A stretch of 32,393 bases of DNA from contig JACQVA010000176.1 of the NCBI GenBank assembly GCA_016210005.1, forward strand, positions 1 to 32,393, written 5' to 3'. This stretch comes from Deltaproteobacteria bacterium (GTDB taxonomy: Bacteria > Desulfobacterota > Binatia > HRBIN30 > JACQVA1). Positions 6,481-15,874 of the stretch are shown piece by piece (position 1 is the stretch's first letter; each line of letters starts with the position of its first letter). The position numbers and the translations under genes are program-made. Under the pieces are notes generated by a model. It saw only the letters and a list, made by a program, of their open reading frames with translations. It was not told the origin of the DNA and searched no databases.

Positions 6481-8082
6481 GTGCGAGAGCGAAACGAATT
6501 GATTCTGGCGGATCTGATCGCGGTGCGCGCCGAGCAGGCGCCCGACTTCGACGTGGTCACCTTCGACGGCGGCGGGCTGCGGCCGCATGAAGTGCGCACC
6601 TACGCCGACCTGTGGATGAACGGCAATCGCATCGCCGCCGGGCTCATCGCCAAGGGGCTGAACAAGGGTGATCGCTTCGGTTTGATGATGCGCAACCACC
6701 CGGAGTTCATCGAGACGATGGTGGCGGCGTCGCTCACCGGCGCCGTGTTCGTGCCGATCGATCCGCGCACCAAGGGCGAGAAGCTGGCGTATACGCTGCG
6801 CAACTCCGAGTGTCGCGGGATCGTCTGCGCCGACTACACCCTGGCGCAGGTGGCGGCGGTGCGAGGCGATCTGCCGAATCTCGAGTGGGTGATCGTCCTC
6901 GAGTCGGGCGAAGAACCCGACAGCATACCCACGTCCGACGTACCGGGGGCGGCGCCGTTCGCGCCGCTGATCGACACGCCGGAGCGCTACGTCACCCCGC
7001 GCGTCGACGTTCCCGGGGACCCGTTCGAGATCATCTACACGTCCGGGACGACTGGCGATCCGAAGGGCGTGGTGTGTGCCAACGGACGTTACGTCGGAGC
7101 GAGCGCCCTGGGGTATCTGATGGGCTTGCAGCCGGGCGACCGGCCATACAACGGCCTATCGTTGACCCACGGCAACGCCCAGATCGTCACGCTGGCGCCG
7201 TCGCTGGTGATGAAGCTCCGCGCCGTGTTCAGTCGCCGCTTCACCAAGTCGCGCCTGTGGGACGTCTGCCGCGAGCACGGCTGCACCGTCTTCAACCTGC
7301 TCGGCGGCATGGCCACGGCGATTTACAGCGAGCCGCCCAAGCCCAACGACGCCGACAACCCGGTGCGCATGGTGCTCAGCGGCGGCATGCCGGCGGCCTT
7401 GTGGCGCCCCTTCGAGGAGCGTTTCAACGTCAAGATCCTCGAGGCCTACGCGGCGGTCGAGGGTGGGCTCGCCATCAATCCGATCGGAGTCGGCCCGATC
7501 GGCAGTTTTGGAAAGCCACCGCCGACGCTCGAGATGAAGATCGTCGATGAGCAGGGCCACGAGTGCCCGCCCGGTGTCGTCGGCGAACTGATCTCGCGAC
7601 CCAGCACCGGTGAGCGCGTCGAGGTCGAATACTTCAAGAACAAGGAAGCCTCGCAAAAGAAGACCGCGGGCGGCTGGCTGCGCAGCGGCGACATGTGCCA
7701 TTGCGATGCCGACGGCTGGTTCTACTTCGATTTCCGCAAAGGCGGCGGCATTCGCCACAACGGCGACTTCGTCAACCCGGGCTTCGTCGAGAAGGTCATC
7801 GCGGAGCATCCGCAGGTGGATGATGTATTCGTCTACGGCGTGCCGGCGGCCTCCGGGGCCCCGGGCGAACGCGACGTGGTCGCGGCCATCGTGCCCGTCG
7901 ACGTGAAGACCTTCGATCCCACCAGTGTCTTTGTGACCTGTGTGCGAGGTCTGGAGCCGAACTTCGTTCCTTCGTACTTGCAAGTTGTCGACGAAATTCC
8001 GAAGACGGCCTCGGAGAAGCCACAGGAGCGCTTTCTGTCGGATCGTTTTTCGCCCGACGGGCCCGGAATCCATCGTCGATAG
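6481..8082 (+). CDS. Acyl-CoA synthetase (AMP-forming), CaiC-like
   Basis: The enzyme activates a carboxylic acid to its CoA thioester through an acyl-adenylate. The P-loop YTSGTTGDPKG lies at about 186-196, the adenylate-binding region includes ILEAYAAVEGG, WLRSGDMCHCDADGWFYF holds the ribose-binding Asp, and PKTASEKPQ near the C-terminus carries the catalytic lysine. The length (533 residues) is normal. AGGAG at 6471-6475, five bases before the GTG at 6481, makes that start more likely than the upstream ATG at 6454, which has no ribosome binding site. The overall pattern is closest to crotonobetaine/carnitine-CoA-ligase-like enzymes, which cover many substrates. It is first in an operon with the molybdoenzyme subunits and a thiolase, so its acid is probably a substrate or product of that enzyme. 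Confidence 0.9.
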   Translation: MRERNELILADLIAVRAEQAPDFDVVTFDGGGLRPHEVRTYADLWMNGNRIAAGLIAKGLNKGDRFGLMMRNHPEFIETMVAASLTGAVFVPIDPRTKGEKLAYTLRNSECRGIVCADYTLAQVAAVRGDLPNLEWVIVLESGEEPDSIPTSDVPGAAPFAPLIDTPERYVTPRVDVPGDPFEIIYTSGTTGDPKGVVCANGRYVGASALGYLMGLQPGDRPYNGLSLTHGNAQIVTLAPSLVMKLRAVFSRRFTKSRLWDVCREHGCTVFNLLGGMATAIYSEPPKPNDADNPVRMVLSGGMPAALWRPFEERFNVKILEAYAAVEGGLAINPIGVGPIGSFGKPPPTLEMKIVDEQGHECPPGVVGELISRPSTGERVEVEYFKNKEASQKKTAGGWLRSGDMCHCDADGWFYFDFRKGGGIRHNGDFVNPGFVEKVIAEHPQVDDVFVYGVPAASGAPGERDVVAAIVPVDVKTFDPTSVFVTCVRGLEPNFVPSYLQVVDEIPKTASEKPQERFLSDRFSPDGPGIHRR

Positions 8083-8111
8083 CGAATTGCTCGACTACTG
8101 GAGACATCCTT

Positions 8112-9176
8112 ATGACCGCTGCGAAAGAATCGTCCCGCCCCCGCCAGGTGGCCATGGTCTTTGACCTGAACAAGTGCATGGGCTGCCAGAGCTGCTCGGT
8201 CGCCTGCAAGATGCTGTGGACCCGCGGCCCGGGCGAAGCTCAGCAATGGTGGTGCACCACCAACACCATGCCCGGTCGCGGTACCCCGCGCGACTGGGAA
8301 CAGATGGGCGGCGGCTATGATGCCGATGGCAACGTGGTGCTCGGTGAGTTGCCCAGCGCCGAGGACTTCGGCGGGGGCTGGCAGTTCAACAAGGAAGAGG
8401 TCTTCTACGGCGGCAAGGGCCAGTCCGTGCACCTGACCCCGACCACCGCCGAGGGCGCGCCGCCCAACTGGGGACCCAACTGGGACGAGGACCAAGGCGC
8501 CGGCGAGTTTCCGAATGCGTACTACTTCTACCTGCCGCGCATCTGCAATCACTGCACGCGGCCGGCGTGTGTCGAGGCGTGTCCGTCCGGGGCGATGTAC
8601 AAGCGCGCGGCGGACGGCATCGTGCTGCGCGACGAGGACCGCTGCCGCGGATCGCGCCGCTGCATGCAGGCGTGTCCTTACAAGAAGATCTATTTCAACC
8701 ACGTGCGCAACGTCGCGCAGCACTGCAACCTCTGCTTCCCGCGGCTGGAGCAAGGCGTTGCACCGGCGTGCGCGCGGAACTGCCCCGGCCGTCTGATGTT
8801 CGTCGGGATGCTGGACGACACGCAGGATCCCGTCCATCGCTTGGTCTACGAGTGGAAGGTTGCGCTGCCGCTGCATCCCGAGTTCGGGACCGAGCCCAAC
8901 GTGTTCTACGTGCCGCCGCTCTCGCCCCACCGGCTGCGCGACGATCGCTCGATCGACACGGAAGCCATGCGCATCCCGCCCGCGTATCTCGAGTCGCTGT
9001 TCGGGCCGGGCGTGCACGAGGCGTTGGCGACGCTGCGGCGAGAGATCGAGCGGATGCGCACCGGCAGCAGCTCCGATCTGCTCGATACACTGATCGCCTA
9101 TCAGTGGAAGTCACTCTTTGGTCCCTTCGACAAAGAACCCGCGGTCGTGGACGCCGCCAGGGAGGAATCACGATGA
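8112..9176 (+). CDS. Iron-sulfur beta subunit of an ethylbenzene-dehydrogenase-like molybdoenzyme
   Basis: This 354-residue protein carries electrons from the molybdenum subunit through a chain of Fe-S clusters. Fifteen cysteines fall in four groups: C22/C25/C28/C32; C145/C148/C153/C157; C178/C184/C188; and C205/C208/C220/C224. Counted together they suit three [4Fe-4S] and one [3Fe-4S] cluster, as in the EbdB/DdhB/NarH type. Long segments between the clusters (PNWGPNWDEDQGAGEFPN, YYFYLPRICNHC, LPLHPEFGTEPNVFYVPPL) follow the ethylbenzene dehydrogenase beta subunit as I remember it, and the length matches the family. There is no signal peptide; such beta subunits travel with the alpha subunit when exported. 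GGAGA at 8100-8104 is its ribosome binding site. Its stop overlaps the start of the alpha gene (ATGA), implying translational coupling. Confidence 0.93.
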   Translation: MTAAKESSRPRQVAMVFDLNKCMGCQSCSVACKMLWTRGPGEAQQWWCTTNTMPGRGTPRDWEQMGGGYDADGNVVLGELPSAEDFGGGWQFNKEEVFYGGKGQSVHLTPTTAEGAPPNWGPNWDEDQGAGEFPNAYYFYLPRICNHCTRPACVEACPSGAMYKRAADGIVLRDEDRCRGSRRCMQACPYKKIYFNHVRNVAQHCNLCFPRLEQGVAPACARNCPGRLMFVGMLDDTQDPVHRLVYEWKVALPLHPEFGTEPNVFYVPPLSPHRLRDDRSIDTEAMRIPPAYLESLFGPGVHEALATLRREIERMRTGSSSDLLDTLIAYQWKSLFGPFDKEPAVVDAAREESR

Positions 9177-11965
9177 AGCGCCCGAGTCGCACCAACCCGA
9201 GCGAGGAACGCCTGCGCCAACGCATCGCACAGGAGTGGGACGAGGCCCATTTCGGAACCCATTGCGTCAACTGTGTACCCGGCGACTGCCCGGTCTACGT
9301 CCTGGTGAAGAACGGCAAGGTCGTGCGGGAAGAGGCCGCCGGCGTGCGCGAACAGGTCGAGCCCGGCGTCCCCGACATGAATCCGATGATCTGCCAGAAG
9401 GGTCTGGCGTGGAGTCTGGAGATGGAGGCTCCGGAGCGCATCAAGTATCCGCTGCGTCGCGCCGGCGAGCGCGGCGAAGGGCGCTGGGAGCGCATCTCGT
9501 GGGACGAGGCGCTGACCGAGATCGCCGATGCGATGCTCGACGCCATCGTGGAGATCGGTCCCGAGTCGATCGTGCACGAGCTGAGTCCACAGATCGCGGC
9601 CACCGGCGCCAGTTCGCGATTCATGGGCGTCCTCGGCGGGCTCGTCCTCGACGTCAACGCCACCATCAACGACTTCCACACCGGCTACATGCAGACGTTC
9701 GGAAAGTCCTCCTTCGCGCACTCCAACGACGACACCTTCCACTCCGACGTCATTGTGATCTGGCACTCGAACCCAGCGTTCACCAACATCCCGTGGTTCC
9801 ACTACATGACCGAGGCGCGTTATCGCGGGGCCGAGATCTTTCTGGTCTCCACCGACGTCAGCCCAACCCACAGCCACGTCGACTACCACATCCCGGTCCG
9901 CCACGGCACCGACGCCGCGCTGGCGTTGGCCGCCTGCCAGGTGGTCATCGCCGAGGGATTGCTCAACTGGCGGTTCGCGGCCGAACAAACCGATCTCTCG
10001 CTGCTGGTTCGCACCGATACGGGACAGTTCCTACGCCAGAGTCATCTCGAACCAAGCGGGCGTGACGACAGGTTCTTTCACGGTCATCCGGACCAGGGCG
10101 TGGTCCCGGCCGACCCCGCCAATCTGCGGCTCGACTTCGCACCCCTGGCCGAGGCAACGCTGGAGGTCGAGACCCTCGACGCGGGAAGGATTCGTGTCGA
10201 GCCGCTGTTCGCGCGGCTGCGGCGCATGCTCGACGCGCACTACACGCCCGAGCAAGCCAGCAAGATTTGCGAGGCGCACCCCGATGCCATCCGATTGCTA
10301 GCGCGCAAGGTGGCGTCGCGAACAGCTCGCCTGAACACGGGCGTGGGCATCTGCAAGTACTACCACGGCGACCTGATGAGCCGCGCCATCCTGCTGCTGT
10401 TCGCCCTGACCGGCAACTGGGGCCGAAAGGGCGCCGGCATCGGGAGCTGGTGTTCGTTCATGTTCGACGGCAGCTCGATGGCGATGGCCAAGACCGAGGC
10501 CGGCGTCGAGGCCGGACAGCTGCTGCTCGCCGGGGCGCAGATGATGCGCCAGCAACTGATGGAGCAGGACCCGACCTTGACCGGCGAGTTGGCCGACCGC
10601 GAGATCATGCGCAGCATGGGCAGGGGCATGATGGTCCCGCCGGCGTTCTACTGGTACATGCACGCCGGCTATCGCGAGCGCTGGAACAATCCCGCGTGGA
10701 ACGATCCCAGCATGCCGCGCGACTTCGACCAGTACTACCGGGAGGCAGTGAAGTCGGAGTCTTGGAGCACAGCGGCCGAGATCGCTGCCACCACGCCGCC
10801 GCGCGTGCTGCTCGAAGTCGGCGGCAACACGCTGCGGCGGACGCGCGGCGGCAAGAACGCGCTGCTGCGCAATCTCTGGCCGAAGCTCAAGAAGGTCGTG
10901 TGCGTCGACTTCCGTATGTCACAGACGGCGCTGTACGCCGACATCGTGCTACCCGCCACCCAGCACTACGAAAAGACCGGCTTCGGCATGCCGACGCCGT
11001 GGCCATTCATCCTGGCGATGTCGCATGCCGTAGTGCCGCCCTATGGAGAGTCGCGCGACGAGTGGGAATCGCTGGGTGCGTTGCTGAAGAAGATCGGCGA
11101 GCGCGCCAAGGCGCGCGGCCTCGATGGCTTCCAGCACCGCATTGCGGGCTGGCGCCGCTACGACGAGTTGTGGGACATCTTCACCTACAAGGGAGCCCTC
11201 GTTGACGGCGAGAGCGTCGCCCGCGAGATGCTGGCCGACTCGGTTGCCTCGGGCAACTTGCCTCCCGGCACCACCATCGAGACCTTCCGCAAGCAGGGTT
11301 ACAGCCGGTACAATAACTGGGCCTTCATGGCGTTGATGACGGCGAACGCATCGCCGTTCCCGCACAACGAGACGCACGCGCCGCTGCGCAACCACATCGA
11401 GCTCGGACACCCCTATCCGACGCTCACGCGGCGCGCCCAGTTCCTGATCGATCACCCGTGGTACCAGGAAGCAGGCGAAGACTTGCCCGTCCACAAGGAA
11501 CCGCCCGCGATGGGCGGTCACCATCCGTTTCGTCTCTCCGGCGGCCACTCGCGCTGGAGCATCCATGCCATGAACATGACCAACCCGTTGATGATGGAAA
11601 CGCATCGCGGTAAGCCGTTCGTGCTCATCAACGACGCCGTTGCCCGCGCCAAAGGCATCGAGGACGATGCCATGGTGCGCGTCTGGAACGACGTCGGCGA
11701 GTTCGTGGCCCCGGCTCGCACCAGCCCGGCGCAGCGCCCGGACGGTCTCACCATCTACAACGGCTTCGAGGGCTTCCTGTTCCCCGGAGGCAACGGCTCC
11801 AACGAAGTCGAAGTGGGCATGGTGAAGTGGTTGCACCTGGCGGAGTACGGTCACCTTTCCCACAGCCCCGTCGAGTGGCAGCCCGTACCCTTCGACCGCT
11901 GTATCAATGTTGACTGCGCGCGCGTCGAGGGCGATGCGGATTCCGCGAAACACGTTGCAGGTTAG
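9173..11965 (+). CDS. Molybdopterin alpha subunit, type II DMSO reductase family (ethylbenzene-dehydrogenase-like)
   Basis: This is a 930-residue catalytic subunit binding bis-molybdopterin guanine dinucleotide. The N-terminal [4Fe-4S] site is H30-C31-V-N-C34-VPGD-C39 with C74 in PMICQKG, followed by WERISWDEAL, the family signature after the cluster. D167 in ATINDFHTG is the likely aspartate molybdenum ligand of type II enzymes. HGTDAALALAACQVV and, in the C-terminal domain, FRLSGGHSRWSIH are cofactor-binding regions. Most periplasmic relatives begin with a twin-arginine signal; this protein starts with a charged, non-hydrophobic 28 residues, so a cytosolic location is inferred. The ATG at 9173 has GGAGG seven bases upstream and overlaps the beta stop. 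No gamma (heme) or delta (chaperone) gene is adjacent. Substrate is unknown; hydroxylation or dehydrogenation of an alkyl, aromatic or steroid side chain is the best guess. Confidence 0.92.
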   Translation: MKRPSRTNPSEERLRQRIAQEWDEAHFGTHCVNCVPGDCPVYVLVKNGKVVREEAAGVREQVEPGVPDMNPMICQKGLAWSLEMEAPERIKYPLRRAGERGEGRWERISWDEALTEIADAMLDAIVEIGPESIVHELSPQIAATGASSRFMGVLGGLVLDVNATINDFHTGYMQTFGKSSFAHSNDDTFHSDVIVIWHSNPAFTNIPWFHYMTEARYRGAEIFLVSTDVSPTHSHVDYHIPVRHGTDAALALAACQVVIAEGLLNWRFAAEQTDLSLLVRTDTGQFLRQSHLEPSGRDDRFFHGHPDQGVVPADPANLRLDFAPLAEATLEVETLDAGRIRVEPLFARLRRMLDAHYTPEQASKICEAHPDAIRLLARKVASRTARLNTGVGICKYYHGDLMSRAILLLFALTGNWGRKGAGIGSWCSFMFDGSSMAMAKTEAGVEAGQLLLAGAQMMRQQLMEQDPTLTGELADREIMRSMGRGMMVPPAFYWYMHAGYRERWNNPAWNDPSMPRDFDQYYREAVKSESWSTAAEIAATTPPRVLLEVGGNTLRRTRGGKNALLRNLWPKLKKVVCVDFRMSQTALYADIVLPATQHYEKTGFGMPTPWPFILAMSHAVVPPYGESRDEWESLGALLKKIGERAKARGLDGFQHRIAGWRRYDELWDIFTYKGALVDGESVAREMLADSVASGNLPPGTTIETFRKQGYSRYNNWAFMALMTANASPFPHNETHAPLRNHIELGHPYPTLTRRAQFLIDHPWYQEAGEDLPVHKEPPAMGGHHPFRLSGGHSRWSIHAMNMTNPLMMETHRGKPFVLINDAVARAKGIEDDAMVRVWNDVGEFVAPARTSPAQRPDGLTIYNGFEGFLFPGGNGSNEVEVGMVKWLHLAEYGHLSHSPVEWQPVPFDRCINVDCARVEGDADSAKHVAG

Positions 11966-11974
11966 GAGGAACCC

Positions 11975-13207
11975 ATGCGCATGAATGCGATCGTGGCCGG
12001 CGTCGGCATGAGCCGATTCGGAAAGCACGTCGACATCGGGCTCAAGGCGTTGGGCGCGGAAGTGGTTCAGGCCGCACTCGAGGATTCCGGTCTCACCGCG
12101 GCGGATATCGAAGCGGCCTACGTCGGCAACGCAATGGCCGGCATTATTACCGGGCAGGAATGCGTGCGCGGCCAGGTGATCCTGCGTTCGATCGGCATCG
12201 GCCGCATTCCCGTCATCAACGTCGAGAACGCCTGCGGCAGCGGCTCCACTGCGTTTCAGCAGGCATGCGCGATGGTCTCGACCGGTTGCTACGACGTGGT
12301 GCTCGCGGCCGGCGTGGAGAAGCTCTACCATCCCGACAAGCAGCGGACCTTCATGGCGCTGCGCGGCGGAATGGACATCGAGGAGTTGGAGGCGATGCTG
12401 GCCGTTCTGCATGCAAACGCGTCGGGCAGTGGAGCGGCATCCGAGAGCAGCGGCGGCGGTGACAAGCGTTCCGTCGCCATGGACTTCTACGCCGGCGTCG
12501 CGCGCGCCCACATGCATCAATACGGCACGACCGTGCGGCAACTTGCCGGCGTCTCCGCCAAGAATTCTTTCCACGGCAGCCTCAACCCGCGCGCCCAGTT
12601 CCGCGAAGTGTTGACCGTCGATGAGGTGCTCGCCGCACCGATGATCGACGAGCCGCTCACCCGACCGATGTGCTCGCCGATCGGCGACGGTGCCGCGGCC
12701 GCGATAGTGGTGAGCCAGCGCAAGGCGCGCGAGCTCGGTCTCGATCGCCCGGTACGCGTGGCCGCCAGCGTCCTGCATTCCGGGTGGGACCATGAGCCCG
12801 GGGAGCTTGACTCTGCCACGCTCTGCGCGAAAGAAGCCTACGAGGAGGCCGGCCTCGGGCCCGAGGATCTGGGAGCCATCGAGCTCCACGACGCTTCGGC
12901 CATCGGCGAGCTGATCGCCTACGAGTCGCTCGGTCTGTGCAAGAAAGGTGAATCGGGAAAACTGATCGACGACGGCGTCACCAAGCTCGGCGGCCGGCTG
13001 CCGGTGAACACCTCCGGCGGCCTGCTGCGCAAGGGACACCCGGTGGGGGCGACCGGCATCGCCCAGATCGTCGAGCTCACCGAGCAGCTGCAAGGCCGGT
13101 GCGGCAAGCGCCAGGTCGAGGGCGCGAAAGCCGCGTTGGCGCACAACGGCGGCGGGGTCGTGGGAAGAGAAGCAGCCTCGATGTGCGTCACAATTCTCGT
13201 CCGCTAG
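11975..13207 (+). CDS. Thiolase, SCP-x/acetyl-CoA acetyltransferase type
   Basis: This 410-residue protein has a full thiolase active site: C87 in ENACGSGS as nucleophile, H305 in ELHDASAIGEL, H355 in KGHPVGATG, and a C-terminal HNGGG with H390. The HDxxA and GHPVGATG forms place it with SCP2/SCP-x thiolases, which often cleave branched or cyclic 3-ketoacyl-CoAs. A low-complexity Ser/Gly/Ala insert (about 148-164) interrupts the loop domain. The ATG at 11975 is nine bases after the alpha subunit stop, with GGAGGA just upstream, so it belongs to the same operon. In context it would perform thiolytic cleavage of an acyl-CoA formed by the ligase and oxidised upstream, or the reverse Claisen step. 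Confidence 0.92.
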   Translation: MRMNAIVAGVGMSRFGKHVDIGLKALGAEVVQAALEDSGLTAADIEAAYVGNAMAGIITGQECVRGQVILRSIGIGRIPVINVENACGSGSTAFQQACAMVSTGCYDVVLAAGVEKLYHPDKQRTFMALRGGMDIEELEAMLAVLHANASGSGAASESSGGGDKRSVAMDFYAGVARAHMHQYGTTVRQLAGVSAKNSFHGSLNPRAQFREVLTVDEVLAAPMIDEPLTRPMCSPIGDGAAAAIVVSQRKARELGLDRPVRVAASVLHSGWDHEPGELDSATLCAKEAYEEAGLGPEDLGAIELHDASAIGELIAYESLGLCKKGESGKLIDDGVTKLGGRLPVNTSGGLLRKGHPVGATGIAQIVELTEQLQGRCGKRQVEGAKAALAHNGGGVVGREAASMCVTILVR

Positions 13208-13315
13208 AGAACCAACCAGCTCGGGAGCAGCCGGGCCGGCCGAACTGCATCCCGAGTCCGCGTCCGGAGCGTCTCGAAGCATGAGCGGGTTCTTCGACGG
13301 GCGGTTAGCTTCTTC

Positions 13316-13345
13316 TTGCCCGCGGCCGGGGAATCGGCCTAGAAT
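13316..13345 (+). promoter_or_regulatory. Candidate sigma-70-type promoter for the NtrC-type regulator
   Basis: TTGCCC at 13316-13321 and TAGAAT at 13340-13345 are separated by 18 bases. Only seven bases lie between the -10 element and the GTG at 13353, so transcription would begin at or next to the start codon, giving a leaderless mRNA. There is no Shine-Dalgarno sequence, which is consistent. Confidence 0.4.
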
Positions 13346-13352
13346 CCGGGCC

Positions 13353-14702
<1,350 letters not shown>

Positions 14703-14780
14703 TGGGCGTGGAGTGCCCACCTCCGCGACATAGCGCTTCACCAATGAGCTGGTGCCGAGGAAGAAGACCGAGGTGTCACC

Positions 14781-14815
14781 AGCCCGGGAGGGCGCCGCTC
14801 CCTTGGCGCCGGGCT
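14781..14815. repeat. Strong GC hairpin downstream of the NtrC-type gene
   Basis: AGCCC (14781-14785) pairs with GGGCT (14811-14815), and GGCGCC (14791-14796) with GGCGCC (14805-14810), leaving a five-base bulge and an eight-base loop. It starts 79 bases after the stop of the regulator gene. There is no T run, so it may limit 3' decay or act as a weak or factor-dependent terminator. Confidence 0.4.
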
Positions 14816-14844
14816 GCGGTGGCGCGGTCGGAGAGGCGCACTAA

Positions 14845-14899
14845 GGCAGGCTGTGCCTGCCGATTCCGGGTTGGAGAGGGACGGCAGGCACAACCTGCC
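14845..14899. repeat. REP/MITE-like inverted repeat, 18-bp arms
   Basis: The left arm GGCAGGCTGTGCCTGCCG (14845-14862) and right arm CGGCAGGCACAACCTGCC (14882-14899) are reverse complements with one mismatch, separated by 19 bases. Each arm can also fold on itself (GGCAGGC/GCCTGCC). Such nested symmetry is typical of REP-like intergenic elements. It may also serve as a transcription barrier between the NtrC-type and LysR genes. Confidence 0.55.
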
Positions 14900-14948
14900 C
14901 TACGGAGTCGATCGACAACGTCGCGCCCCGCGGGGCTGTTCAGCAGAC

Positions 14949-14980
14949 TTGACGCACCCCCCGGCTCTGATTGATAGGAT
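14949..14980 (+). promoter_or_regulatory. Possible promoter for the LysR gene at 14987
   Basis: A good -35 match, TTGACG (14949-14954), precedes TAGGAT (14975-14980), which lies six bases before the ATG. The 20-base spacing is longer than ideal; TGATAG at 14972 gives 17 bases but is a poorer match. If real, the transcript is nearly leaderless. Confidence 0.25.
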
Positions 14981-14986
14981 GCCGGC

Positions 14987-15874
14987 ATGAACCCGCGCCA
15001 CATCGAGTTTGTCGTTGCGGTTGCCGACCACCGGAGCTTCACGCGGGCAGCTGAGGCCGTGCACGTGTCGCAACCATCACTGTCGCACGCGATCGCCGAG
15101 ATCGAGGAGACGCTCGGCACACCATTGTTCCAGCGCTTGGGACGCTCGGTGTCGCTGACCTCGGCCGGCGAGGCCTTTGTGGAATCGGCGCGGCTGGTGC
15201 TGCGCGACCTGGCCGTGCTCTACGCCTGCGTGAAGTCGGTGGAAGAGCTGCGGGCGGGTACGCTGGAGGTAGCGGCGCCGCATGCCTCGGCCGCGGAACT
15301 GCTGGCGCGCCTGGTGGGCGAGTTCCGCTCTCACCACCCGGGCGTCAAAGTCCGCATCCAGACTTCGGAGAACTTGCACGACATCGAACGCTTCGTTCGC
15401 ACCGGCCGCTGCGAGCTGGCGCTGACGCTGGAGGCAGTGGAACCGCCGTTGCTCGCCGAGGTGATCGGCCGTGAGGAGCACGTCGTCATCTTTCCTCCGG
15501 GCACAAAGCTGAAGCGCCGCCCGCTCAAGCACGCCGACCTCGCCGGCCTGTCGATGATCGTTCCGACCGGCGTCTACGAATACTACGGTGGGCTAGCGCT
15601 GCAGATTGCATCGGCGAGCGAGGCTCCGATGGTTGCGGTCGAGACCGAATCGCGCCAAGCCTTGATTCCGCTGGTGCTGGCGGGTGCCGGCTTTACCTTC
15701 CTGCCGCGGGCACTGGCCGAAGGTGCCACACGCCAGGGCGTGGTCATGGCGGAACTCGATCCGCCCATGCGGCGCGACATCCGGCTCGTCACTCGGCCCG
15801 GCCCGTTGTCGCCGGCAGCCAAGGTGTTCGTCAGCTTGGCCCGCGCCAGCACCACCCCGGGCGCGAGAAAGTGA
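14987..15874 (+). CDS. LysR-family transcriptional regulator
   Basis: This 295-residue protein has the usual LysR layout: an HTH at about 1-60 with HVSQPSLSHAIAEIEETLG, a helical linker, and an effector-binding domain from about residue 88 (GTLEVAAPHASAAELLARL). TESRQALIPLVLAGAGFTFLP is the second lobe of the binding domain. Length and start are normal. The stop overlaps the GTG of the next gene (GTGA), so the two are translated together, and the regulator may govern the flavin/F420-type protein that follows. No effector can be inferred. Confidence 0.93.
   Translation: MNPRHIEFVVAVADHRSFTRAAEAVHVSQPSLSHAIAEIEETLGTPLFQRLGRSVSLTSAGEAFVESARLVLRDLAVLYACVKSVEELRAGTLEVAAPHASAAELLARLVGEFRSHHPGVKVRIQTSENLHDIERFVRTGRCELALTLEAVEPPLLAEVIGREEHVVIFPPGTKLKRRPLKHADLAGLSMIVPTGVYEYYGGLALQIASASEAPMVAVETESRQALIPLVLAGAGFTFLPRALAEGATRQGVVMAELDPPMRRDIRLVTRPGPLSPAAKVFVSLARASTTPGARK

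Noticed and set aside
8567-9172. A 202-codon upstream extension of the alpha subunit
   Set aside because: It runs out of frame over the beta subunit gene. The ATG at 9173 has a good ribosome binding site and the expected N-terminus.
13281-13352. ATG start for the NtrC-type regulator
   Set aside because: It adds 24 non-conserved residues. The GTG at 13353 gives canonical receiver numbering (D54, K104) and follows a promoter-like sequence.
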